A stretch of DNA of 64,000 nt from Pipra filicauda. Lineage: Eukaryota > Chordata > Aves > Passeriformes > Pipridae. The notes beneath the pieces were generated by a model that worked only from the letters and a program-made list of their open reading frames with translations, was not told where the DNA came from and made no database searches. The first letter of the stretch is position 1. Each line of letters opens with the position of its first letter. The position numbers and the translations under genes were made by a program. Below are positions 1-11,722 of this stretch, one piece after another. Where the stretch lies: contig NW_024104348.1 in NCBI RefSeq assembly GCF_003945595.2, forward strand, positions 1,147,648 through 1,211,647, in the 5' to 3' direction.

Positions 1-3000
1 AGCAATACATCACTGCTGTGCCAAGCCAGAAACCTCCTAGCAGAACATGTGCCATTGAACGGTTTCTGTCCCCTTTCCCTGGCTGCATTTTTGCCTGTGG
101 AGTGTCTTTGACTTTTGTATAGTAGCATTTGCATGCTATGACCAAAAAACCTTCCTGGAACAGATTCAGAGTTGAAGACAATTGCAGCTGTACTACAGTC
201 TTAGTGTAGTGCCTCAGAGGAAAGCCTGTGACAGTAGAGGCACTTTGCTGGCACCTGCCATGGTGTGATGAAGAGCTTCTCTTTAGCCAAAATACATCTG
301 ACAAAAATCTGTAAGTAGGTAAGGCTATACCAGCCAGCCAAGAACAGCAGCACCACAGTGGTATATTCCAAAATGAAGCTTCTGTGACCCTTCACTGAAA
401 GTTTCTCAATACTCTTTGAAGTTCATTTGCTGGAACAAATTTGTGGAAGACAATTTAGATGATGATGATGAAAGAAGTGTGGTGACATCTAGACACTTCA
501 TGAGTGTCTATAACTTTAAATCTGAGAACAACCAAGGCTGCTTTTATTTCTTTGATCATTTGGCTATGGTCAGGCAATTTTGATTTCATCACATCGTCAT
601 GGAGCCTTTGACACAAATGAACATAGAAGTGGTGTTTACTTATCTACAGTATCTTTATGGGTGGGATGAGATATTTTTTTCCCCACAATGATCCATTGAT
701 TATTTTCAGGGAGGAGCAACTGCTTTATGTAATTACTCGTTCTTTAGGGCACTAGCACATAGGTCTCCATCCCACCCACATCCTTTTAATTTAACTTGTA
801 CTCATGCACGTTCTTATGGGAAGATAAGTGCTAATGTGAGCCACAGAGCTCCAGCACATTGATTACAGAACCTGTTTATCAAACCCAGGTTCTGCTGTCT
901 GCTCATTCTCTGAACTGTCTAGCCACATTAAGGTCTTGCATGAAAACAGTTCGTCACGAGAGATGCTACTAGATGAGGGATAATGATACTCTAGTCCAAA
1001 ATTTCACCTCAGTATTTTGGAACATTTGTTTTGTATATACCTCTTTTCTTAACACTGACTAATGATATCAGTAACTACAAAAAGGACAGAAGTGGAAAAT
1101 CAGATGGTGCATCTTAAGAGTTCAGAATTTATGGCTAAAGTTGTATTACCACTACAGAAAACGTTAGCTCTCATGTTATTTTTGCACTACATTGTACATT
1201 GCATAGGATCCATCGTAAATGGAAGTGATTTTTTATATTTTTTCAAGTTGAAGGGCTTTTTATTGTGAGTTGTGGTTTTGTATGGTGTGTCAACTACACT
1301 TCTAGAAACCTACACTTACAGAAACCTGGAAAAGAGTCTGATGGTGATGGGCAATACTTGCTCTGTTTGTGTAAGTTCCTTTTAAAGATGGATCAGGAAT
1401 TGGGTAATTGTGCCTTTTCCTTGAGATGATCAAACCTGCTTGGAGAAAAGAAGCTGCAGGAGTTGGCAGCGTGGAAGTCACATGAGGAGCTGGCAAGCTT
1501 CGGGTCAGCTCAGCATAGAAAAACCGGGAACTAGGTGTTAAAAACAATGGAAATAACCTTCCAAGAAATCATGGGCATATTTTTCTGCAGATCCACCTCT
1601 GAGATAGTAAGAATCACACTTCAAAGCATAGGTTCATCTAGCAAGCATACAGAAGGCAATAAAAAACACGAAGCCTTTTCTTTCTAACCTGCCTGCCTGC
1701 AAACTCACCAGTATTCTGGTTGGTATTATAATAAAAGTTATTTTGGTTTTGTTTTTTTGGTTGGTTGGTTTTTTATTATTATTATTTTAAATAGCCTGTT
1801 AGTCTTCTTGGAGGACCATGCTAGAGGCAGATTAATCTCAAAGGTCCAGCTGACTTGTGCTGCTTTTGTGTTGACGTGAGGAAGTTCACTGAACCTTGTC
1901 CACTCATTCAACAGCTATAAAAGGGTGAATCAGCCTTCTGAAGCTGCTAGGCAACAGTGCTGTCACCACCACAGTGCCCAAGCAGCTGTAGTGATGAATG
2001 TCATGGTTGTACAGCATCCTCACTTTGGCTCAGAATGTGCTCTTTTCTGGCCTTTAGATCACACCACTGAGTGCACTGGCTGAGATTGTTACTTGGGTCT
2101 ACGGCAGTGACTCCATCCTAGGCTACCTGGTTGATACCGTACAGCTATTAATTTACACTTTATTTGCTCTCATCTCACTGTTTTTTACTCCCCCTTCTCA
2201 CCCTTCTGAGTAAAGTATATCTGGATATCCATACTATTTTTATCCCTTCTCTTCCAAATCCACACAAAATAACTAATTTTCAATTAACAGAATACCCTCA
2301 ACAAGTATCTGCACCCAGTGCATGCATCAACAGCAGCAGGTCATGTCAGGATACAACCCTGAAGCCAGAGCTGTTCGCATTTCCAGGTGGTTGTTGACTT
2401 TACTAAGCATTTGTCCCTTATTTCTATAAAGATCCTGTTCACTTGGAGGAGCTAATCCCCTGTGCCTGTACTTAAGCTGAGCGCAGCCTGAGGTGTATGC
2501 TGCTACTCTACCCCAGTTTCAGAGGTGATGACACCCTTCTGAGTTAGCGCTTAAAGGACATGCGTGGCCCACAGTTGTGGGAGGAGGTGCACAGAATAGA
2601 ATTTCTGATGGCTATTTTTCACACCACCTTCCAATGCTACAAAGAGCTGACTGGCTGAGACTTGTTCCAGGTAAGACTGAGTAAGATACCAAGGAGTCTG
2701 ACTAAGTGAACTGCCCAGGTTTAACGAGATAAGGAGTGCTCTGCTGGAACTGCTTGCAGGTTGAAGGCTGTGTGGCCTGCAGCACTATTTCCTTCATGAC
2801 AGGCCTATCTGTCTGACCAGAAGTGGTGGAAACAGAAACCAGCCATCAGCTGATATCAACATCTGGGACCTCTTAGTCTGCTAGAACCTGAAGGCATGTA
2901 AATGTTATTGTGTGGTCAGTGATATAGAAGTTGCTGACAGGTCACAGGTACTTGATCTAGTCTGTTACCTAAAGACAACAATTTAGCACTGTAGAATTTG

Positions 3001-4154
3001 AACCATGCCTGGGATTTAATAGGACAACGATATCATAAAAAAAAAAAAAAATCTGATTTTTGGCTTACTCAAATTGTATTCACATAGCTTTGGCAGCCAC
3101 TATGATCATATGAAATACAGGGTGCAGAACTGAACAAGAATTACATAATTTCCAAAGTTTTCAAGTGTTTTTGGAGCTACAATAGTTGTAGCTAGTGGCT
3201 ACTGGGATACTGGGATGCCTCTGGGATACATTAGGCCACTGGGATTACGTACACATCCTTTGTCCTGTTTGAAAGTAGACTTTGGAAAAGTTGAGCAGAT
3301 CAAGTGCCATGCACACTGGGAAACCTGGTTAGAAAAGCTGATAGCTTTGATGTATGTGGGGAAGCAAGCAAGAGAATGGAATAGGTAGGAAAAAAACTAT
3401 GGCCTCCTCCTCACCACGAATAGGAGATTGAGAACAATAGCAGCCTAGAAAGGAGACTAAGAAAATAATATGGGAGCTTTAATAATACTATGATCCATGC
3501 AGGAATATAAGTTAGGAAAAATAAGCTCCATAAAACCAGCTACCAGTGGAGAACTGAGCCTTGCCAAATCTTTAATATGTAATAAATATGAGAGGATTTG
3601 GCTGCAGCAGAGTTCATGTGATTCCTAAAATAACATACATCCAATTGAAAACAAAGTCACTTGAAACAGGACCCTTCTACAAGCAAAGACAGCTGTAGAA
3701 CTAGTGAAAGCACACCTCTCAAGAAAACATAGCAGCTAAAAAAGAATAAAAGAGTGTTTAATTTACAATCCATTCAACAGCACAGAGAGAGAAAGTCATA
3801 TTGACAAGCCCAGTGTGCAGCATTCTCCAATACAAATCGCTTGGAACTTTAGTAGTCACATATACTCATGGAAGTATGACTGGATTATGCAAATATTATT
3901 CACATACACAGAAAGGAAATTAGAAATTGTGGATAAAAGGAAAATTTCAAGACAGGCCCACAAGCTGGGGGGGAGATAATCATAGCATTAAAGACAAATA
4001 TTGCATTGCTCAATACATTGTATCATAGGCCTACATAAACTGATACAGAAAATCCATAGGAATTGTTATTACAGAGTTCATGTGAAATTGGAAGGACATT
4101 TTGTGCCTGGGCTAAAAATTCAAGCTCAGAATTCTAACAAACAAACAATTAAAA
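1..4154. other. No recognisable gene; intronic or intergenic DNA
   Basis: I find no open frame with family resemblance and no convincing exon here. The sequence is moderately AT-rich with simple runs, such as a T/GGTT/ATT-rich stretch near 1738-1792 and a poly-A run near 3037-3051. A TATA-like CTATAAAAGG lies near 1914-1924, but nothing recognisable follows it. If the signal-peptide exon near 10.4 kb is real, this stretch could be one of its introns or hold its later exons. Confidence 0.6.
1738..1792. repeat. T/GGTT/ATT low-complexity repeat
   Basis: A T-rich simple repeat passes from TTTGGTTTTG through GGTTGGTTGG to ATTATTATTATT. It has no coding content. Confidence 0.8.
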
Positions 4155-4275
4155 ATATCACACAAACACAAAGATTTAGGTGGAAAGGGACCTTTGGGTC
4201 TCTCCTTCAATTCCCTGCTCAGAACAAAGCTAACTTCAAAGCCAGGCTGCGTGGCTCAGGGCCTTGCCTATTAAA
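4155..4275 (-). mobile_element. CR1 LINE 3'-end fragment
   Basis: The stretch reading AGATTTAGGTGGAAAGGGAC, followed by a diverged CCCTGCTCAGAACAAAGC and a GGCTCAGGGCCTTG-like end, matches the reverse complement of an avian CR1 3' tail. In other copies the same place reads TGGTTTGGGTTGGAAGGGAC, then CCCTGC. It is short, old and 5'-truncated, as most CR1 copies are. Confidence 0.7.
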
Positions 4276-7200
4276 AGCGAAATGCAAGAGGATAACATGA
4301 TTCCTCATCACAATCTGTTCAAAGCTGATGCAATTCTACTTGAAAGAAAATTAGAAATAAATAACTTTTTATACTGCTACTTTACAAGCTACCAGAAAGC
4401 AATGCTGCTGTGCCTAATAACTGAATTTTTTCATGATTGGATTTGGGAAGTCTTTTCTGAACAGTTTCAGTGATTTTTGAAACCAGTTCAAGTAGCTAGG
4501 CTGTTTGTGCAGCATGAGGAATCTTAAAGAAATGTCAGGGCAAGTAAATTCCATACTCCTGATACCTTCAAAACGGTCATCATTAGCTCTCTAATGTACG
4601 TTAGAAGGTGGAATTCTACCACTAGTGGTGTAATACACCTCTCTGTGCCCAACTGCTATTGCTGTTGCAAAATTTCAAAGACAAAAAAAATTACCAAGAA
4701 ATTTGTTAGAAGATGGTGGAGGGGGGTGATAAGGTAGATAAAAAAGGAGTTATAGAAACTATAGTCTGCGTTTTTAAAAGCCTAGTTTCCAGTAGTAGCC
4801 TAAAATGAAGGAAACCCTTTCTAAACAGCTACTATAAAACAAGCTAACACAAACCTTTTAGCAAACACAACTCTATAGGCACTTTAAGTACAGAGACTTT
4901 CACTTAAAGACTATCTTTAAGCTTAGGCAAGATGCCAGTTAATGTAATCTACAAGTTTTGAACTACGAGATGTACTGTCTAAAACTGACTGGTGTACAGC
5001 TTGGTGTCCTTAGGCTGCTCACATGTTAACAGAAACATTGCCTGTGCTGGACACAGACCAAGTCTGACCCTGAAACAACCACCCATGGCAAGCTATTTCA
5101 CCCACTGTCATTGGCTAAAAGTGAGGAGAAAACAAAGGTGTAATTCTGCCTCCACAGACTTATCCAATCTCTCTGGGCTATGCCTCGGAGGCCTTGTCCA
5201 TATAAAGCATGAAAATTCCTCATGGCAAATTCCTCCTCTGTGCGATAAGTGTATTGACACAAATCCAGCTCATAGATGGGAGATCTCTGGCATCTGAGGT
5301 GAGGTACAAGTACCAGTGTTACATGAAATACACCCTTCAACTGCGTATGCAATACAGCTCAGGTGTTTCCAGCCTTTTACTAATCAAGCTAGTCAGACTA
5401 TTCAGTATTACTCTTGGCTCATTTGTGTCAAAAAATATTCTGAATTATTTTCAGTTCTTTTTAAAACATATTTATTTCTTCATTTTGGACAAATTATTTC
5501 ATGAAGAGTTGTTCAAAGTTCTGATTACAAGAGAATCATCCATTTTTCCCTTTTTGCTTGTGGTAATTTGTCAGCCTTCCACCTAACAGTTATTGGGAAA
5601 TGATGTGATTAGACAAATCTCTGCAAAAGACTTGCTCATTGAGAGTCAATGAATCTATTCTTCATACTCTGTTATTTTATCAGTCATCAGTATCCTGATC
5701 TATTAGTTTTGATTGCTCACAGGCCATGTTTTCTCAGTTACAATTACATTTTGAATATACATCTTTTGAAAAGCAGATGTAGCACAAGTAGGTGGGTATG
5801 CCTACTCCTTACACTGCTGTGAACCTACTATGCAAAAATCAGATGTTCTGTAATAGCGATTTTATTTTCTTCCTATCGGATTTTTTTTAGAATGCACTTT
5901 TCAGTGATTTTTTCTAATCTCTTCAAGAGTTAGACTTCATTGTGAACATGCTTGAAGCCTAGAATTGGGGTAAAATTGCCACACAGACAGTTGATGGGAC
6001 AACAGAGGGAACAATGGGCAAAACATGATCTACATGTATGTCTCACTAGGGCACCTGTTTTGAGTAGGGTATAATAATAATAACCAAAACAGTTTACTAA
6101 TAAAACAAAGGCAGTTATGCCAGTACTGGAGAACCTCACTGTCTGGCTCTACTTTACCCAGCAAGGCTACTGGGAGGAGGAGAAGGAGGAGGAGGCTGGG
6201 GTGAATTTAAAGCAGCCACAGCACATTACAGAGGAAAGTTATGAAAATTAATTAGGAACAGGTTGAACCCAGGTCTACTTTATAGGCATCAAGGGTGAAG
6301 ACTCTCTCTCCACAGGAAAGCTTGGGACTTGCTAGAAAGACAAGAGCATGGATGAGGAACTTAGAACTATGAATTAACGTATGTCCTTCTAACTACTCCG
6401 TAAATTCCATTTTCTTTGTGCCTTCCTTCCACCACTGCCACAGTTCTGCTGTTACAAATGAAACCATCTTTGACAACGTTGGTTGTGACACTAAAGGGAC
6501 TGCTCGACTGTACTGCATACAAAATAGCTGTACTTGTACAAAAATATCTGAGAGTTCAGCTGTCTTTTGGGGTCCTATTTTGCAGTGATTTCAGAAGTAG
6601 ATTTTTAAGCACTTCCATCAACTCAATTTTGTACTCATGAAACAAAGGGAAATGCTTTTCTCATTATCAGCTGTGTGGACCAAACACAGCATTAGGGCTG
6701 GGTGTAAGGTCCTAGAATCTTGCAGCCCACCCATAAGAGTAGATTGTTGCCCCATGAGTTAACAGCTATTTCTTCAGTCAGCTGCTGAATTAAAAGATGT
6801 GTAATGTGTTTCTAATTTCTTGAAGGACTTTGAGACAGTAATACTTCTGCTATGCCTATTTTCTTAGAAAAAGAGATGTAAGATTTATTTGCAATATGAC
6901 AGAATGAAAACCTAGATGATGATTGGATTTTTTTCTTTTTTTTCTCTCCATTGCTTTATTACCTCATGGAAACAATATATTTCAAGGATATGTTTAATCA
7001 CTGAGAGCTAATGAAAGTCAATAAGCATCAGAAAAGCTACTGACACTCAATGAGCTATCAGTCCTTAAAAGCTGGCTAGTGGCTGAGACTGCAGAGGTGA
7101 AGGGGCAGAAAGGGAGAGAGATTTACAAAGCATAAAATTTTCAGGAGAGAGCTGCAGAAGCTCAATTTCAGTAGGAAGGGTGAAAGTTCAACATGGATTA

Positions 7201-8680
7201 TGCTTTTGCATCATTTAGTACTCCCAGTGGCTCCCCTTCCTTGAATGTGTGTACTCACCCCTACTTCTGGAGGGTCTGGAAGCCAGCCTAGTTCACCCTG
7301 CGCAGTGCTTGTGTCAAGTAGATTCACTGAAAACCGGAAGAAGAAGAGGAAAAAAGAAATCAGTGACCCAACTTATACGGCCCATAGAATGGTTTCATCC
7401 TTGTTTTGTCACAGAAGAAAAGTATTGCTAAAGGAAGGATGGAAAGATACGAGACAGTGCAGCTAGTCAGGAGTTAAAAGTTTTTACAAGACCCCCTCTC
7501 ACACACATCCAAAAAATGCAACCCTGACAAATTTTATTACTTCCTAAAGCTGCCCCAAAAGGGAAGGAGAAGGCTGAAGCCTATTCAAATGGCAACTCAG
7601 CATTAGCAGCTGAACACCTTTCCCTTGGAATACTAAGGCAGCAGACTAAATGGATGAAGAGGAAGACAATCAAACAAATTACCAACACAAAAGATCAATC
7701 AGTGTCACCTAGGGTTACTATTCAGTGCTTGAAACACAGTGGGAGAGTACTGAGGGAGTGTGAAGTGTAGAAAGGACTTGCCATTGTCACAGTATCCAAA
7801 AACCATGATGATGCATCAGTTGTGCAAACTGATGAGACCTCTACTTCTAACTCAGGCTGTCCACCATCTGATGGTGGCCTAGAAATCGTTTAAGTCTTTA
7901 GCAGAGACATCACGAGAGTAACAGCTCTGGCCATACTATGGCCACCTCTTGCAGAATTGCCCTGCACAGCTGTGTTAAGCTTTGGCTACTGGAGTCGTGT
8001 GACAAAGGAGAAAATCATTGCTATGTTCATTTTAAGCCCTCAAAGAAATTTGAAAATGTGATCAGAGTTTGCCCCCAAGTCTTGATCTGAAGAGATGTTA
8101 GAAACGTATCACATTGTAGGCAAACAGGGAGAAGAGAGTTGGAATAAGTCATACTGCAGGATGTGCAGCTTTGTGCCTGCCTTTGGGTCTGCTGGTGCTG
8201 CCAGAACAGACTACTGGCTTCCCTGCACCTATCGCAGCCCCAGCTGGGGATCACAGGAAGCAGGAAAAATTCCTTGGATTCTCTTTTAGATTCCTGTGGG
8301 TGTATTCAGAGGGGTCATTTCTAAACATCTCAGAAAAGAATTTGGGGTGAAAGGTAGGAGGGGGGAAATTTTTAAATGGCATTTAAATAGCCGGGTTTCC
8401 TCCCCCTCATCTGACTGCTTTACAAATACTGCCTGCCAACTGTAAGTAATAGAGTGTAAAGTGCAGATCAGCAAAAGTCCTGTGGAATGAGGAAGCAGGC
8501 TGTGGGCCCAGAATCAGAGATAAGAGGGATTGTGCTGCTGTTCTCACCTCTGAAACACCCTTTCAGGATTGGGAGAAGGGAAAAGCAGGAATCCGGGTTT
8601 TGCAAGTTCACAGTGTTCACAGTGTGGTCATATGGCAAAACCTTCCTAAGCCACAGGCTCCCTGTCCAGACAAGGCTCCT
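4276..8680. other. No recognisable gene
   Basis: Only simple-sequence features are visible, including a GGA-rich run near 6174-6200. Short open frames exist on both strands, for example on the minus strand near 5098-5352, where a CTCACCTCAG acceptor-like site precedes an open stretch of about 70 codons. None resembles a protein family I know. Exons of the gene starting near 10.4 kb could be hidden here. Confidence 0.5.
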
Positions 8681-8731
8681 CAATCACTTCCCTTCTACTC
8701 TCAGTCTTTCTATTTGAGATAGTATTCTTCT

Positions 8732-9058
8732 GTGGTTAGCTTCAAAACCTCCAAGGGTGAGGTAGCCAGTCCTACCAGAGCATTCACCGAGATAACATCT
8801 ATCCCATGCTTTACAGGACTGAAGCATCAATGTGGAAGTGAGAGGGGCTGTATGGCAAGTTCCATCAGAGCAAGGGAAAAGGAACTTGGAAGTGGCCAGG
8901 ACAAGAACATTGCAGAGCCCATATGCCGTGCTCTGCTCTGTCAGCAAGGGCAATTCCTTCAGCTCCTGAGTGCCCAGTGCAAGGATGAAGTCCATTGCCA
9001 AGAAGTACCTCTCAAAGTGAATCCCACAACAGGGATTCTGGAAGGAAAGGAAAATTGA
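8732..9058. other. Possible unassigned exon, strand undecided
   Basis: This segment is open on both strands for roughly 100 codons, and each strand has an acceptor-like site. On plus, CCATGCTTTACAG precedes a cysteine-rich reading with pairs such as PICRALLC. On minus, TTTCCTTTCCTTCCAG (ending near 9044) precedes a reading that starts NPCCGIHF and can run to a GTAGGA donor-like site near 8790. The minus reading does not fit phase 1, which the exon near 10.4 kb would need: it meets a stop within nine codons. I cannot name either product, and one or both may be chance. Confidence 0.25.
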
Positions 9059-10199
9059 GTCAGCAAGACTAGAAAAGCACAGGGAATACAACTACTCGGA
9101 GGCTACTAGCTCTTTGGTCCACAGCCTTGCTGCTAGGAATCTCATGTGGCTGTCCAGCCATATGGGCGGAGGTGTCCTCCAAAAGAAGAAAGACTTCAGA
9201 TAAGAGAGGACGCTGGGAAAATGAGCTGTTTCCCAGATCAACAAGTTAAGGAAGAGTAGATCACAGACACAGCCCAAATGAGATGGCTGAGATTGGGGAG
9301 AAGCTGGCGGACAGGTCCCTGAGTGTTACTGCCAACTGCTGGTCACAAACTTCTGGAAACCAAAGCCTGTGTGGTGCTACCCTGTATTACTTCTGGCTGG
9401 CCTCCTCCACAATGTCTGCTAGCTGCATCCATGTAGCTGGATCCTTGATAGAAACGTGCTTGTCACGAATGCTTTAGAGCACTCAGAACTCACAGAGTCT
9501 GAGATAAGCCCATGGCTGAACTGCCAGCTGTGACTAAGTCCTCTTGATCAAGAGCCTGGAGAAGCAAAGTACTGTCTTTGGGATGGAAAAGCCCCAACAT
9601 CTCTCACTGTGAGACACAGAAGTCCCTAGAGGAAATTAACTGCAGGAGGAGGTAGGGAACAGACCAGAGATGCACGCTTCTTCACCTCTCTGTCAAGTTA
9701 CCATTCTCCCAGGTTTCATAACCACTGTGTAACTACTCTCAGGATAGAAGGAAAAAAGATCACTAGATCTAATAAAAGGAAGTAAGTGGAACAGAGAAGG
9801 GAAACAAGGAATTCTTAAGAGGTGGAAGACGAAACTGTAAACCCCAGCTCCAGCTTCCAACACTGGGGTAGGTAAAAGATTCTCCAATAAAATGACTGTC
9901 CGCTTGCTCACAAGGATTAACTCCCAAGAGAGCTTCCTAAGGACTGTGCAGGGGTGTTGGCAGAGGGGGGGGAAGAAACTTTCTGAGTTTGTGTTTAAAC
10001 TTGTTATATGCAAGGCCCGTGTTTTAGGGAAACGGGCAGAATTCTCTTGGATCACTGAATATGCCGAGGCATTTGTTCTTCAACTAGGAGGAGGTGGAGA
10101 AGGACGGGGAGAACATACCTGGGCTCGTTCACTGAGCCACCGAGATTTGGTTGGGGTTTGCTCCAGGCCTTGGTCTCCCACCCACCAACCTGCCCTTCC

Positions 10200-10660
10200 C
10201 TGATACCCCAATCCCTCTATGGTGTCCCTGGAGCCCCAGGCGCTTGGGCCAGGTCCCATTCCCTACCCTTCAGCGAGGTCCCTCTCCGCCTGCCCGCCCC
10301 AGCCCAGCCCTCCAGGCAGAGGGACCGGCGGCGGGTCCCACGCTTACCTTCTTTCCCAGGCACCTCGGGAGGAAGGAGAGCCCAGAAGAGAAGGAGCCAG
10401 AGGTAGAGCTCCATCCCGGCGCTCCAGGCGCTCAGCTCCACGCTGGCCGGAGAGGGGGCCCGGCTCGCAGCCCCCGCCGGCTCAGGCCTCCGCGCCCGGG
10501 CTGCTGCGGGCAGCGCATGGGCCTCTCCCGCAGCCTCCCGAGCGCAGCGCGCACGTTGCACAACCGCCCGCCTGGCCCACGGTGGTGATGAAAGATCAAG
10601 GCGAGTGGGTGGAGAAGCCTTACTGCCTTTACCTGTTCTAAAGGGGCTGGTCACAGACTT
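10200..10660 (-). promoter_or_regulatory. CpG island, likely promoter
   Basis: This is the only strongly GC-rich, CpG-dense block in the window, with frequent CCGG, GCGC and CGCG words between about 10240 and 10560. The DNA on either side is AT-rich. It overlaps the ATG and splice donor of a putative first exon on the minus strand, which is the usual place for a CpG-island promoter. Transcription would probably start somewhere between about 10430 and 10600 and run leftward. No TATA box is evident. Several long open frames across it on both strands are best explained by high GC content. Confidence 0.65.
10348..10414 (-). CDS. Putative first coding exon of a secreted or membrane protein
   Basis: The 67-nt coding part of an exon reads from an ATG in good context (GCCGGGATGG) through 22 codons plus one base and stops at a consensus donor (GAAG then GTAAGCG), giving a phase-1 intron. 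The peptide begins MELYLWLLLFWALLPP and ends at Glu-22 after PGK, so it is a short hydrophobic signal peptide with a likely cleavage point after the proline/valine-rich part. A phase-1 junction after a signal-peptide exon is typical of immunoglobulin, scavenger-receptor and cytokine-receptor genes, but that is only a hint. The exon sits inside the CpG island, so it plausibly starts a gene transcribed leftward. I do not recognise the protein and found no confident second exon. Confidence 0.55.
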
Positions 10661-10824
10661 CCCATCTGGCAGGCAAATAAACCCACCTTAAAGGCAGCCA
10701 CCTCTTTTCCTGGGAGCCTCCCTCCACCTTTGCTCCACTCCCGTAAGAGGCTCCCGATTGCCACCTCCTGGGCAGCCCTCGCCATCCTTCCCGCTCCAGC
10801 CGGCCCCGGCAGTGGCTTTGAGCT

Positions 10825-11062
10825 GAAATTTTAGGAAGAAATTCTTTACTATGAGGGCGATGAGGGGCTGGAACAGGTTGTCCAGAGAGGTTGTGACTAC
10901 CCCACCTCTGGAAGTGTTCAAGGCCAGGTTGGATGGGGCCCTGACAACCTGGTCTAGTGGAAGCTCTAGTTCCAACCCTCACAGCAGGGGAGTTGGAAAG
11001 AGGTGGTCTTTAAGGTCCCTTCCAATCCAAACCATTCTGTGATTCTATGATCTATGATAATG
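10825..11062 (+). mobile_element. CR1 LINE 3' end
   Basis: The copy has a CR1 3' region: AGGAAGAAATTCTTTACTAT, GAACAGGTTGTCCAGAGAGG, then GAAGTGTTCAAGGCCAGGTT. It ends in the family tail CATTCTGTGATTCTATGAT, followed by a partial repeat of that tail. It is 5'-truncated and well preserved compared with the other tails in the window. It inserted just upstream of the CpG island relative to the minus-strand gene. Confidence 0.93.
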
Positions 11063-11509
11063 GGACTAAAACCGCTGAGCCATCTTCACTGAATAGGTTC
11101 AGGAAATCCATCTGTACACCGGGGCAACAGCCCATTTCATTCCCCAAGCATGTCACAGAGAGACAATCATACCACTTTGTCTGGCAGAATTACTGTTTTT
11201 CTTTTACTAAGCTTCTCAGCACTGACAGAAGGTGCCTGCTTTTCAGTAAAAAAAAAAAAAAAATCATGGGAGAGGAATCAAGCTAGAAGGATTCTCTCTC
11301 TCTGTGTAGGAAGACTTCATGGGCTTTAAGTTTTCTTCCTGAGGGACATAAATATGAAACTTGCCTTTGTTCTGCCTCTTCTGCCATTCATCAAGGATGT
11401 TATTCCCACCCATGCACAGCTATTACACCCCTCCCCGTAAGATACAGATGGTATTATTACACTTACACTTGCTGTAAGACTGCATTCCTCCTGCTCTCTT
11501 CCTCCTCCT

Positions 11510-11722
11510 CCTCAAGGAAGGCTAAAGAAAGGACCTTGTCAGGTTGCTTAGAGAAACTGGGGGTTCTCCACCCTTGGAGATGTTCCATGTTCACCAGGAC
11601 ACAGCCATGAGTAACATATCCACCTCTGGAGTCAGCCCTGCTGTGAGCAGAGTTTGGGACTATGGACTTCCTGAGGTCCCTTGCATCTAAATCTTTCAGC
11701 GAGTTCTGTGATTCTCTAACCA
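11510..11722 (+). mobile_element. CR1 LINE 3' end, diverged
   Basis: Diverged CR1 tail: GGGGGTTCTCCACCCTTGGA, GATGTTCCATGTTCACCAGG, then GAGGTCCCTTGCATCTAAAT and GTTCTGTGATTCTCTAA at the end. The overall order matches the CR1 3' region but with many substitutions, so it is an old insertion. Confidence 0.85.

Noticed and set aside
1914..2080. TATA-like CTATAAAAGG followed by an ATG
   Set aside because: The frame after the ATG is about 30 codons with no motif; such TATA words occur by chance in AT-rich DNA.
10151..10654. Several frames of 80-145 codons on both strands in the CpG island
   Set aside because: High GC lowers stop frequency; only the short minus-strand piece from the ATG at 10414 to the donor has a signal peptide and splice site.
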